Assembly (NCBI GenBank): GCA_964304625.1
Contig: OZ199840.1
Coordinates: 5,518,001 to 5,582,000, forward strand
Direction of reading: 5' to 3'
From: Kudoa neothunni
Taxonomy: Eukaryota; Cnidaria
DNA: 64,000 bases
Shown here one piece after another: positions 39,408 to 50,698 of this stretch. Within the stretch, counting starts at the first letter, position 1. Each line of letters begins with the position of its first letter. A program made the translations under genes and the position numbers. A model generated the notes under the pieces. The model was not told the origin of the DNA, did no database searches, and saw only the letters and a program-made list of their open reading frames with translations.

Positions 39408-40291
39408 TCAAAACAGTCCTCCCTCGACCAACTCAACCACTTTGCTATCAAAAAGTTCGGATCGTATTGGCATTTCTATCGTGTAAAATGGTGATTTGAG
39501 AGCATAATCGCTGTAGATTCCATACAGTCTGTTCATAAACGTTCCAATTGAAGCGAGATTTTTACTTTCACATATTGCTATGAATTTAATTCCTATTGGA
39601 AAAAAATAAAAATTTAATTTAAACATTTTTGAGTAAAACACGATATTAATCTCAAAATAATTATGCACATGCGCGTTACAATAAAACCTGTCTTAAATAT
39701 TTTACTTAAGTAAAATATGAAACATTTGCGTAATTTAGTTAAAATCTCGCATTAACAACACAATATACTATTACCTGTGGGAGTTTGATAACAATGAATT
39801 GAATGGTTGGTAGTTTCGATTTGTTCGATCCCTCCCAACCCTTTCACGGGGGACAATTGAACAGAAATAGCATAAACGCTAATTGTAACCGTGGTAAGAA
39901 ATCCAGTTTAACAATTAAATTACGAATGAAACATGCTGGCAAACATTATTTTTTCATTGGTTTTCATTTTTGGTCGTAAAAAAGTTAGATTTATTGGATA
40001 GTTGTTGGGATTATCCAACAATTCGACAACAGACACGGTGACATTGTTGTAGTTGACCATCCTACTTTTGACCAGTTCATCATTCACTCTGTGCACCATC
40101 ATCCCTAATTTTATAGAGCCTCTCTCACCAAAATCCAACACAAGTTTGTCATCTTTTTCGACAAATACCATGTCGTTTGGAAATTGTTCAATTGTGATAG
40201 TGATTTCTTCAGAACCATCTCCATCGTCATAATGATAAATAAGACTACCTGATTTGTTTATAATGAATAATTTAATCCCATTGTTTGACAT
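39408..40291 (-). CDS. TRAPPC4: TRAPP complex subunit 4 (synbindin)
   Basis: Core subunit of the TRAPP tethering complexes that act in ER-Golgi and autophagy traffic through Rab1. Three exons (40291-39924, 39878-39775, 39592-39408) sum to 657 nt, 218 residues; the human protein has 219. Introns are 45 and 182 nt. Visible family blocks: LFIINKSGSLIYHYD at the start, NPNNYPINLTFLRPK, NEKIMFASMFHSVYAISVQLSP, GGIEQIETTNHSIHCYQTPTG, IKFIAIC, and YGIYSDYALKSPFYTIEMPIR near the end. The frame is intact throughout. The upstream side ends in AT-rich sequence with no identifiable promoter element. Confidence 0.96.
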
Positions 40292-40699
40292 TTTAATGTA
40301 AACTTAAAGAAGAAAATGAATTGCGAGTGTTTGCGACGTACACCGGAATTTAATGCACAGTTTTTTTTTTATTTCAAGCAACATTTTATCAATATTTCTG
40401 TTTTTTCGTTACAATCATCGATATAATTATCTTTATTGATATGTTTAAAATACCTATGAAAACAAAAATTGAAGATTGTTTTTACATATTTTTTTATTTC
40501 TGTTATATTCACATTATTTAATTGAATTTTTTCAAATTATCCTATATACATAAATAAAGTCGATTTATGAAAATTTAATAAAGCCAGCTAAATAATTTTC
40601 CACGTCCTACAAGAGCCGTTCATTAAATGCTCAAAGATTTCCATGCCCCACCAAAAATTTCCCACGGTCCATCGTTGGCGCGTCGCCGCTTGCTTACGT

Positions 40700-40835
40700 T
40701 GGGAATCATTGCATTAGGCGATCTTATTCGGATGAGGGAATTTTTCAACACATCGACCGTGTAGTGTCATAACTTAGAAGTTTCTGAGTAAATTATTAAT
40801 TTACATAATATTTATGCATATAATTAAATATTAGC
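40700..40835 (+). mobile_element. hAT transposase tail, same family as 20236-20435
   Basis: Encodes LGDLIRMREFFNTSTV and a stop at 40762, the end of an hAT dimerisation domain, followed by about 70 bp of 3' flank (TGTCATAACTTAGAAGTTTC onward). Coding end and flank both match the minus-strand copy at 20 kb. Upstream coding sequence is not recognisable. Confidence 0.65.
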
Positions 40836-40963
40836 TCGGTGATTACAAAAAATTCTGATTTGTCCGGAAAAAATTTGGTCAAATGTCCGATTTGGGTTGG
40901 CAGCGCTGGTGCTAGCGTAGGTAAAATTAAAGCTTATAAATCCACAATATTTATCAAAAAGTT

Positions 40964-41042
40964 ATTTTTTATTATTTATTATTCATTATTATTTATTATT
41001 ATTTATTATTATTATTATTATTATTTATTATTATTATTATTA

Positions 41043-41075
<33 letters not shown>

Positions 41076-41095
41076 TATTATTATTATTATTATTA

Positions 41096-41156
<61 letters not shown>

Positions 41157-41187
41157 TATTATTATTATTATTATTATTATTTATTAG
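40964..41187. repeat. (TTA)n array with periodic TTTA interruptions
   Basis: About 220 bp of TTA trinucleotides broken at intervals by TTTA, which shifts register each time. The interruptions fall every 21-30 bp, suggesting that the array grew by duplicating larger blocks. Confidence 0.95.
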
Positions 41188-42100
41188 ATTGCGAAAACGC
41201 GTACATGCTCGTGCAATTTTTCAGGTTTGTAAACCCGTCGGCGGGTCACACTTTTCCCGCCAATGTGCTAAATTATTGTTCGCGCATGCGCACATTCACA
41301 GGGCTTTAGAAGAAAAATAAATAGTAGAATATTCATGAAAATATAAAGATAATGGTTGTAATATCGACTAACTCTTAATTTATTCTCTGAAGAACGTCAT
41401 TTTTTATGATTTATGCACATACATAACGACTCGCTTCACCACACTTCGTATCATGTGTTTATTGTTGATGGTGACTATTTGCACCAGGGCGTCCAGTGAG
41501 GTTTCGAAAAAAATCCAAGGTAAAGAAAAAAGCTAGTTTAACATAAAACAAAAAAATAAAATTTCCTCTAATGTAATGTTTAATCTTCATCCGTATCTAC
41601 AGCTGTGTTATCATCATCGACAATTAAATTTTGGGCTTTTTTATTGTTTTCTCTGTCGTTCATGATTACGTCGGCAAACAGCGTCACTGGTGATGTCATT
41701 TATCAAGTTATTGTTTGGTTTCCACGTTACACAGATATTGCCGTTTCTTTCGATGAGTTGTTTTGCAATTAGTTTGCACTTAACACAGTATCAACCTTTA
41801 GAGCAGTATTTCCCACCCTTTTTGTATAGTGCGCATACGCAATACCGAGACACGACCGTAATTAAATCATGCTATGATATAATTTTTAAACTATTACGAC
41901 GTTTTAAATATTAATTATTATACAAAACAAATTATTCGTTAACTGTAAAATAGATATTATTAACCCTCTAGTGTATTAAAAATCGCTTGCACTCCGATGA
42001 ATTTTTGGGGAAAAAATTACCCTAGATTTTTATTTCCCCGTTCGAACCATGAAAAATACTTGATCTCAGAAAATAAGAATAGGTGGTAATGAGGGAGTAT

Positions 42101-43538
42101 ACGCCTCACCAAATTTGGCCTTTTCCGCATGCTCAACATTCCCGATTTTATTCAAAATTTGTTTTATATTATTTTTAAATATTGAGTGAACTCAAAAATC
42201 ATTACCTTAAAAAACATGACAATATCTGCCCTTGGAATTAAATCGACACACACGCACGCTTGTGCGCACTTGGGGTTTCCGTTGTTTTTAACTCTATTTG
42301 ATCATTAAAACAACTTTTATACAACTAATTTCGTTTAAATCGTACATTAATGACCATATTCTAAATTAGCGAATACATTTAAAATCGACCCTATTGAGTA
42401 TTTTAATTTTTTGGATTTATCAGTGTTTCATCGCCAGTAGGTTACTTTCGGCGTTATATTTATTATAAATAATAGATGTTATAATACATTATATATGGAA
42501 CTACTAGCCCCGTGCAGCTATTTCATCAGACCATGCAATATAACCTATCGAATAAAATATTTCGAGAGCTATGATGTTTTCTTAACCTTATTAAACAGAT
42601 TTGCAGAAAATATTTTTTCTGCGTTAAAGTTTATTAATAACTTAGTATCAAGTTAGGGGAGTGTATTGTTAAAACTAACTGTTCATTTGGTATAAATGAT
42701 TAAACGTGAATAATTCTGTTGAGCATGGAAAAAGTAATGACATCACGAAGTGATAATTAATATTTACAATAATATATATATTGTCACATCGTATTAAATC
42801 TATGCAACAACTGCATTAGGAACCATTTTGATTATGTTTTTAGTATGTATTCATTTTTTCCATCTGATAACATTATTTTATTATTTAATATATTCTCTCT
42901 TACAATTTTATGCTAAGTAACGGTATTAGATTGACTTGAATAATATTACATTTTGTAGACATAACTATAACATCGATATCTAAAATTTAAAAAATATAAT
43001 TATTAGATATTTATAATTTAGAAAAAATAATTTCTAACATAAAATTCTAACAAAAATAATAATAAAAGAAACATATTTTCACATGCTATTGTAATTTCAT
43101 GATCATTTCATCAAAAACCATTATCAAGATATAAAAAAAAATATATAAACTAAAAATAATCTCTTGAAACTTTCCAGTAAATTTTTTATTTTAAGAATTG
43201 AAATCTAACATACACAACTTGTATTTTCTTCCCATAACCTTTTAAGTATATACAGCATAACAATATAATAATAGTTTATTTTACATTTCTTAAAAAATAA
43301 TAAAAAGAAATTAGTTGTATAAAAGTTGTTTTAATGATCAAATAGAGTTAAAAACAACGGAAACCCCAAGTGCGCACAAGCGTGCGTGTGTGTCGATTTA
43401 ATTCCAAGGGCAGATATTGTCATGTTTTTTAAGGTAATGATTTTTGAGTTCACTCAATATTTAAAAATAATATAAAACAAATTTTGAATAAAATCGGGAA
43501 TGTTGAGCATGCGGAAAAGGCTGAATTTGGTGAGGCGT
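42101..43538. repeat. Long inverted repeat: two 232-bp arms around 974 bp
   Basis: The left arm (42101-42332) and right arm (43307-43538) are reverse complements with the same length and only two mismatches that I can find. Weak similarity continues about 25 bp beyond the outer ends. The spacer is AT-rich and encodes nothing recognisable. The structure looks like a young foldback or non-autonomous DNA element with long terminal inverted repeats. I could not define a target-site duplication. Confidence 0.9.
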
Positions 43539-43582
43539 AAATTCCCCACTACCAATTACTCCAGACAGGCATATGTAATATT

Positions 43583-43895
43583 TTTGAAATATTCTATACC
43601 AAAATTAGCAGATTTTCTTTGTATATAATGAGTAAAATTTCATTCTAATTGATTATCACTCTGAAGTAAACCAACATCAATATTATTCACGTACTTTTTA
43701 ATCTGTTAATTGACGTAGACAACCAAAAAATTCCTTGCTCCTGATAACGAATTTGAATATGTAAGCAATTATAAGTGAATTAACAATTTTTATTAATGGT
43801 ATCATCTATTCAAATGCAAACTAAAAGCTGTATTTAAAATAAGTTCATCCGTTGCGCATGCGTACTTATGGGCACACTGACAGACAAAGGATTAT
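43583..43895 (-). repeat. Dispersed repeat R1, copy 2
   Basis: Reverse-complement match to 33146-33470. It starts only 44 bp outside the right arm of the long inverted repeat, so the two elements may be nested or adjacent insertions. It is non-coding. Confidence 0.85.
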
Positions 43896-44930
43896 ATATA
43901 TAGTAGCGCGAGCTACCCAGCGTTGTTTGGGGAAGATTTCGCATAGATTCCTTTCTTAATAATATTCCAAAAATATATTGAAGTTTCCAATTAACCAAAA
44001 AATAAAGAACTCAAGTTAGGTTTAATTCCAAACGAAATAGAAGAATTTATGGAAAAAATGGAAATCCGAATACTTGTTAATGCTACGAAATAAATACCAA
44101 CGCTATCACAAACAAAACCATCGAAACAATTCCAAAGATCAATGAAATGAAATAGTTCACGTCTTAGAAAACACTTTGACGACAAATGCATGGAAAATCG
44201 CTAGGATTTAAAGTTTAATTCATAACAATGACAATCGAGTTATTGGAGCAAAATTAAGATTACCAAATAATAAAATAATCCGAAGATCCATGAAGCACAT
44301 TGCCGGATTCGAATTGCTACCTCCGGAATGTTGAGAATAATTAATAATATTCATTTGTTCATTTATTCTACCGCTGCATGAGCAATGGAGGTTTGAATCA
44401 ATTGAATTGGAGGTTTTTCTCAGCGCATATAAATTCAATATAATAGGATAAAAACCCGTAACAATACCTCAATTCTAACACCATACACGATCCACAGATA
44501 CAATCGAGGATTTATACCTGCCACAATTAAATCTATATAAGAATAATCCATCTTATATATATATATATATATATATATACGAGAATCAACAATCTGATAT
44601 AATCAATTTATCTCTATATACCGAATATAATACTATATTAAAAATTCTTTCAACACAATAATATCAAAAATAAAGCCGCTGAGATTAAAAATAAGACTCT
44701 GTTGAACTATTTGTTGGAAAATCATTAGTTTTACGGTTGAATACATCTATTTTATATGTAGAAATATGATTGGAATTCATTATAAATGTTAATAGTTCGA
44801 AACGATACGATAAATCTTTTAGGGGGGTCACTCTCGGGTATCTTCGTACAAATCACTCTATATTGATAAAGTGTCATTATAGTATTATCGAGTCCGAAGG
44901 TCAGATTATAATAATCCAACGGCATTTATC

Positions 44931-45440
44931 ATGGATAGGGTGCTTGTTTTGTTTTTGTTGTCTATTTTTGCAGTTAGTATCCAACCACTTCTTGTACCTC
45001 TCAAAATTTATACCAATTCTTCGAAAGGAGTGCACGAGTCACGATTGTTGGGCGGTTTCTCAGGTGAACGTGCCCCAGATGATGAGTTTCGTAGCCTTTT
45101 TCAAAGGGTATTCAAATTCATCACCGAATTTAGAAAAGTTGTGAATCCATAATAAGTTTCACTTATGAATGTAGTTGTTATCCAACATTCAATCGTCTCA
45201 CGATGATCTCAAAAATACTTCCCTCGATGATATTGAATTGGTCCACGTAAAGACTCAAGTTGTTCATGGAATTAACTATCTAGTCAGGGTATGGTTTTTG
45301 CGGTTTGTGCTGATTTTTATCCGTTTCTATAGTACAATGTGAAAAGCACCGGTTATGTTTATGAGACTAAGCTCTACCAAAGTTTGTTTAACGAAATGGG
45401 AACCACAACAGCTAACGTTGTTGAGACCAAAAAAGTTTGA
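44931..45440 (+). CDS. Secreted type-2 cystatin-like protease inhibitor, copy 1
   Basis: Predicted inhibitor of papain-like cysteine proteases. Exons 44931-45137, 45175-45288 and 45333-45440 sum to 429 nt, 142 residues; introns are 37 and 44 nt. The N-terminus is a clear signal peptide (MDRVLVLFLLSIFAVS). Cystatin landmarks: LLGGFSG supplying the N-terminal Gly, QVVHG as the QxVxG hairpin loop followed by INYLV, and a final strand region. The usual Pro-Trp of the second hairpin is not seen. The second exon is 114 nt, as in the related gene at 47.5 kb, and the following intron lies at the same place after GIN, so the two are paralogues. Confidence 0.85.
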
Positions 45441-47454
45441 TTTGATTTCAAATCTATGAAAAAAATTTCGTCTACTTCTTATCTATACATTAATAGCAAT
45501 ATTTTTACTATCTGAGATTTATTCTAATGCCTGCGTTTTATAATTTCTGTCATTTTTATCGCTTATTTTGCATAAAGCCTAAATTGCACCTTTATCTTTT
45601 TTTCTCTTTGAGAAAGTTTGGTTTAATATTTAACTCTGCTTCAAAATTAACTTATCAGTAGCGCATATACAATACATGGACTAGCTTCCTCTGTCAAAAC
45701 TAGCTCGTATGAGAACTGAATAATAAGATTATTTTGTTACATGTGTAAATGAGGATATTCAGCAGAAAGTATTTTCTTTTAGTTTACTAGAAATTACTTG
45801 AGATACCGTTTCCCCTCCATCTATGTTATATTCACATATTTTAGTACAGCAGGTAGGTAGGTAGGTAGGTAGGTATAATTTATAGAATTTTATTGGGGCG
45901 AGGGATAGGCGCGTAAACCTAGTCACTTAAACACATGACATGCACTCGAATGCATAATATTAAATTTATTTGATATCTTCTTTTGAATATAATATAGGTA
46001 ACAAAATTTCTTAGAAAGCAAATATATTCTAATCAATTTTTAAAATTTTTACCTTCCTGAAACTCGGGGTCTTCAATATTAATTTAATCTGATGCTATAT
46101 TATTTTTTCTTTATATTACATAAAATGTTGAAATTTTAATTTATACCTCATATTTTTTAATGAATACAGCTAAATTATTTATTTTGGAGAATATCCTTTG
46201 AATAAATATTTGAGCTCCCACTTAAGAGTGATAATAGATGGACGGCAGTCCTGTTATAAAAATCCACATGCTTTTTATTGTAATTTATTAAAGTAAATAA
46301 TGATTAATTTGTTAAATATTAATATATGATTTCTTATAATGATATTTCAATTATTTTATATGCACGCATCACAATTATTTTAGGTTGCTTGCTTCGAATT
46401 TGGTTATAAACGTGTTGATCCAGAAAACCAATATTTCCGATGGATAAGTTGCTTAGACGTGTTTAATCAACTCGTATTCTAATTTCTTATATAATTCTTC
46501 ATTATTTTTTAAAATTCAATTATTTATGTTAATTTATGACATGTTAAATTAAAAATGATCCTAGCTTTCGTCCTTGACAAATTAATCTGTTATATTATAT
46601 TATTCTTTTATATTTATTATTCCATAATTCTCAATAATAAATTCCCCAAAGTATTGTGTATAAATCTGTAGAATTTGATAACTGTATAATAACCCTCTTT
46701 AATTATATACCTGAGCGTTATTTGTGTTAACAAAGATTTTTTATCCAATAAGAAAATATTATAGGTATTTTCAAAGATTATATAGGGTTTAAACCACAAT
46801 CACATCATTAAAACGTTTATTTCGCAGAATATTAGTTTGTAATCCTAGGTTAATCTTTAATATGATAAGTCTTTTTGTCCAAAGGGTGAGCTGAGTATTA
46901 ACGACTTAAATATTTAGTAAACGTTAGTTAATCATTTTTATTTTATTGAATTAATAAAATCCAATACCCCTTTTAAAATATATCTATGATTATTACTATT
47001 CACAAAATATAATTTAGATGGTTAAATAGATTAATTTGTGTCACCTATTAGATAAATGGAAAACAGATGATTTTTCTATAATAATTATAATGTTAATATT
47101 TATTATATCTGTTAAATTAGTGATATTTATGAATTTTGTATATCAAGATAATGTAAAGGTTTCTCTCTCGGTCATATTAGTAAAGTTATTGAATGATGCA
47201 ATTACCTTTTTTATATTCTCATAAAACCTAAATAACATTTTTATCGCCTATAAAAATCATGAACAATTATTTCTACCTATAATCTTTATAATGAGCAAAT
47301 AATCCAAATTTACAATTTACGAATCAATATGAATTAAAATAATTTAAATATTATCAGTTGGTTTAACTTTTTTCGGCTATTTACGAAAGAATCATCTTAG
47401 CGGGATTTAGAAGGATTATTTAGAATTCGATATCCGATAAAAAAGTGCCTGAAA
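45441..47454. other. Spacer between cystatin paralogues
   Basis: Mostly AT-rich with a (GGTA)n run near 45851-45875. One isolated open stretch at 46384-46482 follows a strong acceptor and reads VACFEFGYKRVDPENQYF...CLDVFNQL before a stop; I do not recognise it and see no partner exon, so it may be a relic exon. Confidence 0.45.
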
Positions 47455-47964
47455 ATGATTCCCCTGCATCAACTTTTTGTTTTCGCTATGCTTGCTTTAG
47501 CGTGTGGTCTGTCACGAGTACAAAATGACGACCCTGACCTTCCGCTCCTTGGTGGAATTTCTGGTAAGATAAAACCTGATAGTACGATCGTTAGTATTTT
47601 CAACTCAGTATGTAAAATAAATTCTATACCTTGAAAACTTACATTAATAAAACAGACATTTGATCAAATTCGATTATCTCATAGTGGATTGGAAGCCACC
47701 AACTTTGATGATATCGAAATTATGTTCTACCAAACTCAGCTGGTCAACGGAATAAATCGATGGGTCACAGTATTTATTTTAAAATATGCATATTTTTCTC
47801 TCACATTCATGTAGTATAAATTGAAAAGTAGTGGTGATATTTATTTAACAAAAATCTATGAACGATTCGTTATATCACCAGGAGAACCACAATATGAAGT
47901 CATGAATACTACAAAAATAAATGCCGTTTTTCATTTGGAACAGTTGAATTTACCTCTTGACTAG
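47455..47964 (+). CDS. Secreted type-2 cystatin-like protease inhibitor, copy 2
   Basis: Exons 47455-47607, 47656-47769 and 47815-47964 sum to 417 nt, 138 residues; introns are 48 and 45 nt. A signal peptide (LFVFAMLALACGLS) precedes LPLLGGISG, which supplies the conserved Gly. The inhibitory loop is QLVNG, in place of QVVxG, followed by INRWVT. After the last intron come YKLKSSGDIYLTKIYERF, matching the sister gene YNVKSTGYVYETKLYQSLF in position. The C-terminal tail is about 15 residues longer than in copy 1. Both exist in the same orientation about 2 kb apart, a tandem duplication with strong divergence outside the loops. Confidence 0.87.
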
Positions 47965-48507
47965 AATAAATTCTAGCTCGTCTTAATTTACGGATTGTGA
48001 ATTTTTTGAACGCAAACTCCTCTAACTAGCCTACGTTCCTATATCCATTGGATGTATGGAGATAAGTTTTTTAAATTTTGCACTTAAGAGACATCAATTC
48101 TTACCACTTAATCCCTCCTCGGTATTTTTATTTTATATATCTACACAGTAAATTCATTTAAATTGTTTGAAAAAGTCGTTCCGATTTTCAACCGCTATAT
48201 TTCGAGATATCCGCCAGTTAACTCATCTACTAATCCCATTCGATAAGGTTAGACTATATCAGCGCAAAATCGGTTCGCGCGATAGTAAACAAAGAAAATA
48301 ACTATTTTCATAATAAATAATAATTTACTTTTCAGATAAACTAAAAATGGGAGGTACTGGGATTAAAAATTGCCGTGTCAATGGCCAGTACCATTTAAAA
48401 ATTTAATCAAATTAAACAACAGTTAATAAAATATTATAATTAGGCATCGCAGATTCTCGAATTTTTATAATAATTCTGAAGTAAATAATTTCAAATGTAT
48501 AATGTTT

Positions 48508-50060
48508 TTACAGTTCACCGTTATAAAAAAGAATTGAAAGAATCCTGCAGCTTTCGATCGATAAGTTTGTTCGGTCGAGGGTAAAGATATGGTTTATCTT
48601 AGAAAAACTACATTCGTCTGATATGGACGATATAGGGATTGATAACAAATATTCCATTTTGAAATTGGTCTCATTTGTCACTAGCAACAAACAATTGAAT
48701 ATCTCTCGGATTCACATCTCTAATGCAGCCCTTTAGAGAAAGTTATAAGTTCTCTTTTGTATCTAAAAAAACCAATCGATGGAAAAGCATCTCTCACTTT
48801 GTTTATTGCTCGAATTCTTGAGTTGATCAAGGAGTAATTCATGAAACTCAATGATTTTTTGGATAATTTTCTATCTTTGGCCAAAAGGGAGAGATATAAG
48901 ATTACTGCTGTTTAATGTGGTTGCTAAAGATATATTGTAATTTAAAATTCATCCAATGACGTTACAGACAGATCAAACAAGATAGTAAAACTAGAAACAG
49001 AATTATTTTTAGATTCTAAAATAAATTGTCTTATTGCCGGAAAATATTCTTGGCAAGTTAGCATGCAATTATACAAACTGTACCATTTTATATCAAGCAC
49101 GCGTGGAATCGATTTTGTATATTCTAAGTTATTATTCTGAAGAAAGTGTAGGAATTGGGTTTTAGCCGATGTTTTCTTAACAATACGAGATGAAAACTTC
49201 TTTCAAAATCGTTTTATGTTAGAGAAAACCAAATCGACTGTTTCGACCACTGCAGAATGAACCAAATGTGAAAAGCAAGGAACTCGAACAATATGCTTAT
49301 AGATTAGAGCTATGCTCTTGTAATATTTTTTCATGTATGGGGCCGAATCGAATACAATAGCCATACAATTTTAACAGTTAATATCGTATTTTTGTAGTGA
49401 TTTCGAAACTTTGTTTGTAACTATAACTGTGTTGCATTCGCTTAAAACTTTCGAATCGAACATGATGATTCTTTTTGCGTTGTTCTCTATGTCAAAGTAG
49501 CACGGCAAAATGTTAAACAAAGGTTTATTTTTAAAGTCGAGTGACTCATCAATGATCAATGAAAAGCGTCGCTCCTTTAAAGTTTTTTTTACTGCATCCA
49601 TCTTACGTTCGAACAAAATAGGTAAGTATTTATCTATTAGAGAACAAGCTTCTGATAAAGTTCGAGATGACCAACAATATTTCGATAAAAATTGTCGCAA
49701 AGAACTTTTTTTGACAATTGACGATAGCGGAAGTCAATCAAACGCCACAACAGATACCAAATCTACTTCCAAATCGCTATTTTCTTTACTCCTAAAGAAT
49801 ATGTTTGGAAGAGTGGGGGCTTTTTCAAACGTAGATCCGTAGATCAAAACGAGATATGTTTTTTTAAATTATTGTGTTCTTGACATCGATTTTGTTGAGG
49901 AAATAGTTTTATTTTGTAATATCTGCAAATTAAATTACCTTCTAACACCTTTAAACCTTCTCATTCAACAGCGTAACTTTGAATATCTCTTCTTTTCCTG
50001 CCCTTTAGACTCAGATAAAAAACAATATGGACACAACTCGCAGAAACCCTTCTGCGTATA
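48508..50060 (-). mobile_element. hAT transposon with broken transposase
   Basis: On the minus strand, from 50.0 kb down: a BED-like finger remnant (LFPQQNRCQEHNNLKKHI), then a 109-codon block including SKYCWSSRTLSEACSLIDKY and RRFSLIIDESLDF with FNILPCYF (the RNase-H core start of this hAT branch), and finally LLSIPISSISDECSFSKINH followed by RTNLSIESCRILSIL, the dimerisation domain. Stops and frame changes separate these parts, so the gene is inactive. Clear terminal repeats were not found. Confidence 0.75.
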
Positions 50061-50215
50061 CTCTCCAAGGTCTTATAAAAGCTCTTTTAAGGTATTTGGT
50101 TCGTTATATTTTATATTAAGATTGTGATTACTTTTCATTTTAAAATGATACTTTGCTTTTTTAATGGGAGATCAAAAACACACAACTATATTATATCATT
50201 AAAAGAACACAGATA

Positions 50216-50400
50216 GGAGGGGGACAAATTCTTGCTTAATAGTTATTTTTATGTAATGACCACAAATCTAATTCAAATAAATATTGGAGATACGTAAAAC
50301 GTGCTAGAAAAGGACGTCTTACCAATTCACTGTTGTCAAATATTTTTTATTTCAAGAAAAGTGTGACCATAACCAAGTTGTTACGTTTTATGATATTAAA
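50216..50400. repeat. Dispersed repeat R4, copy 1
   Basis: Aligns in direct orientation with 63186-63342. Shared landmarks: AGGACGTYTTACCA, then TCAAGA, GACCATAA and ATATTAAATGGGA/ATATTAAATCGAG with TTATTA. Divergence is substantial, so both are old copies. There is no coding potential. Confidence 0.6.
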
Positions 50401-50698
50401 TGGGACTATTATTAACGATATAATTAAAATAATTATAACAAATATAAAAACGAGAATTGAATTTCCTAATATTATTCTTCACACAAATACATTTAAGATT
50501 CTATATTTATAGTTAGGAAATAATTTTTAAAAATTTAAATATTAGGGATATGAAATTAAATTTTTAGATAAATTAATTGTTTATTTACGTGAAATGGAAT
50601 GATTATGAGAAAAAATAATAAGGAGGCAATTAAAAATATAAATCTTATTACAATTCTAGGGAAGATTGACGAAGTTCGTTCAAGATTTAATATTTAAG

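Larger units (their letters stand above)
40292..44930. other. Repeat-rich region between TRAPPC4 and the cystatins
   Basis: No host gene is supported. It contains an hAT tail (40700-40835), a TTA array (40964-41187), a possible hAT end at 41804 (CAGTATTTCCCACCCTTTTT), a long inverted repeat (42101-43538), a dispersed repeat copy (43583-43895) and an AT run near 44560. A 41583-41700 minus-strand frame with an acidic tail has no recognisable family. Confidence 0.5.

Noticed and set aside
41583-41829. hAT element with an acidic-tailed ORF ending at 41583
   Set aside because: The terminus-like CAGTATTTCCCACCC is suggestive, but the ORF shows no transposase motif and no partner end was seen.
44290-44410. 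tRNA-like segment on the minus strand (GGTAGAAT and AATTCGAATCC)
   Set aside because: Box resemblance is weak, stems do not pair and box spacing is too wide; no second copy is visible.
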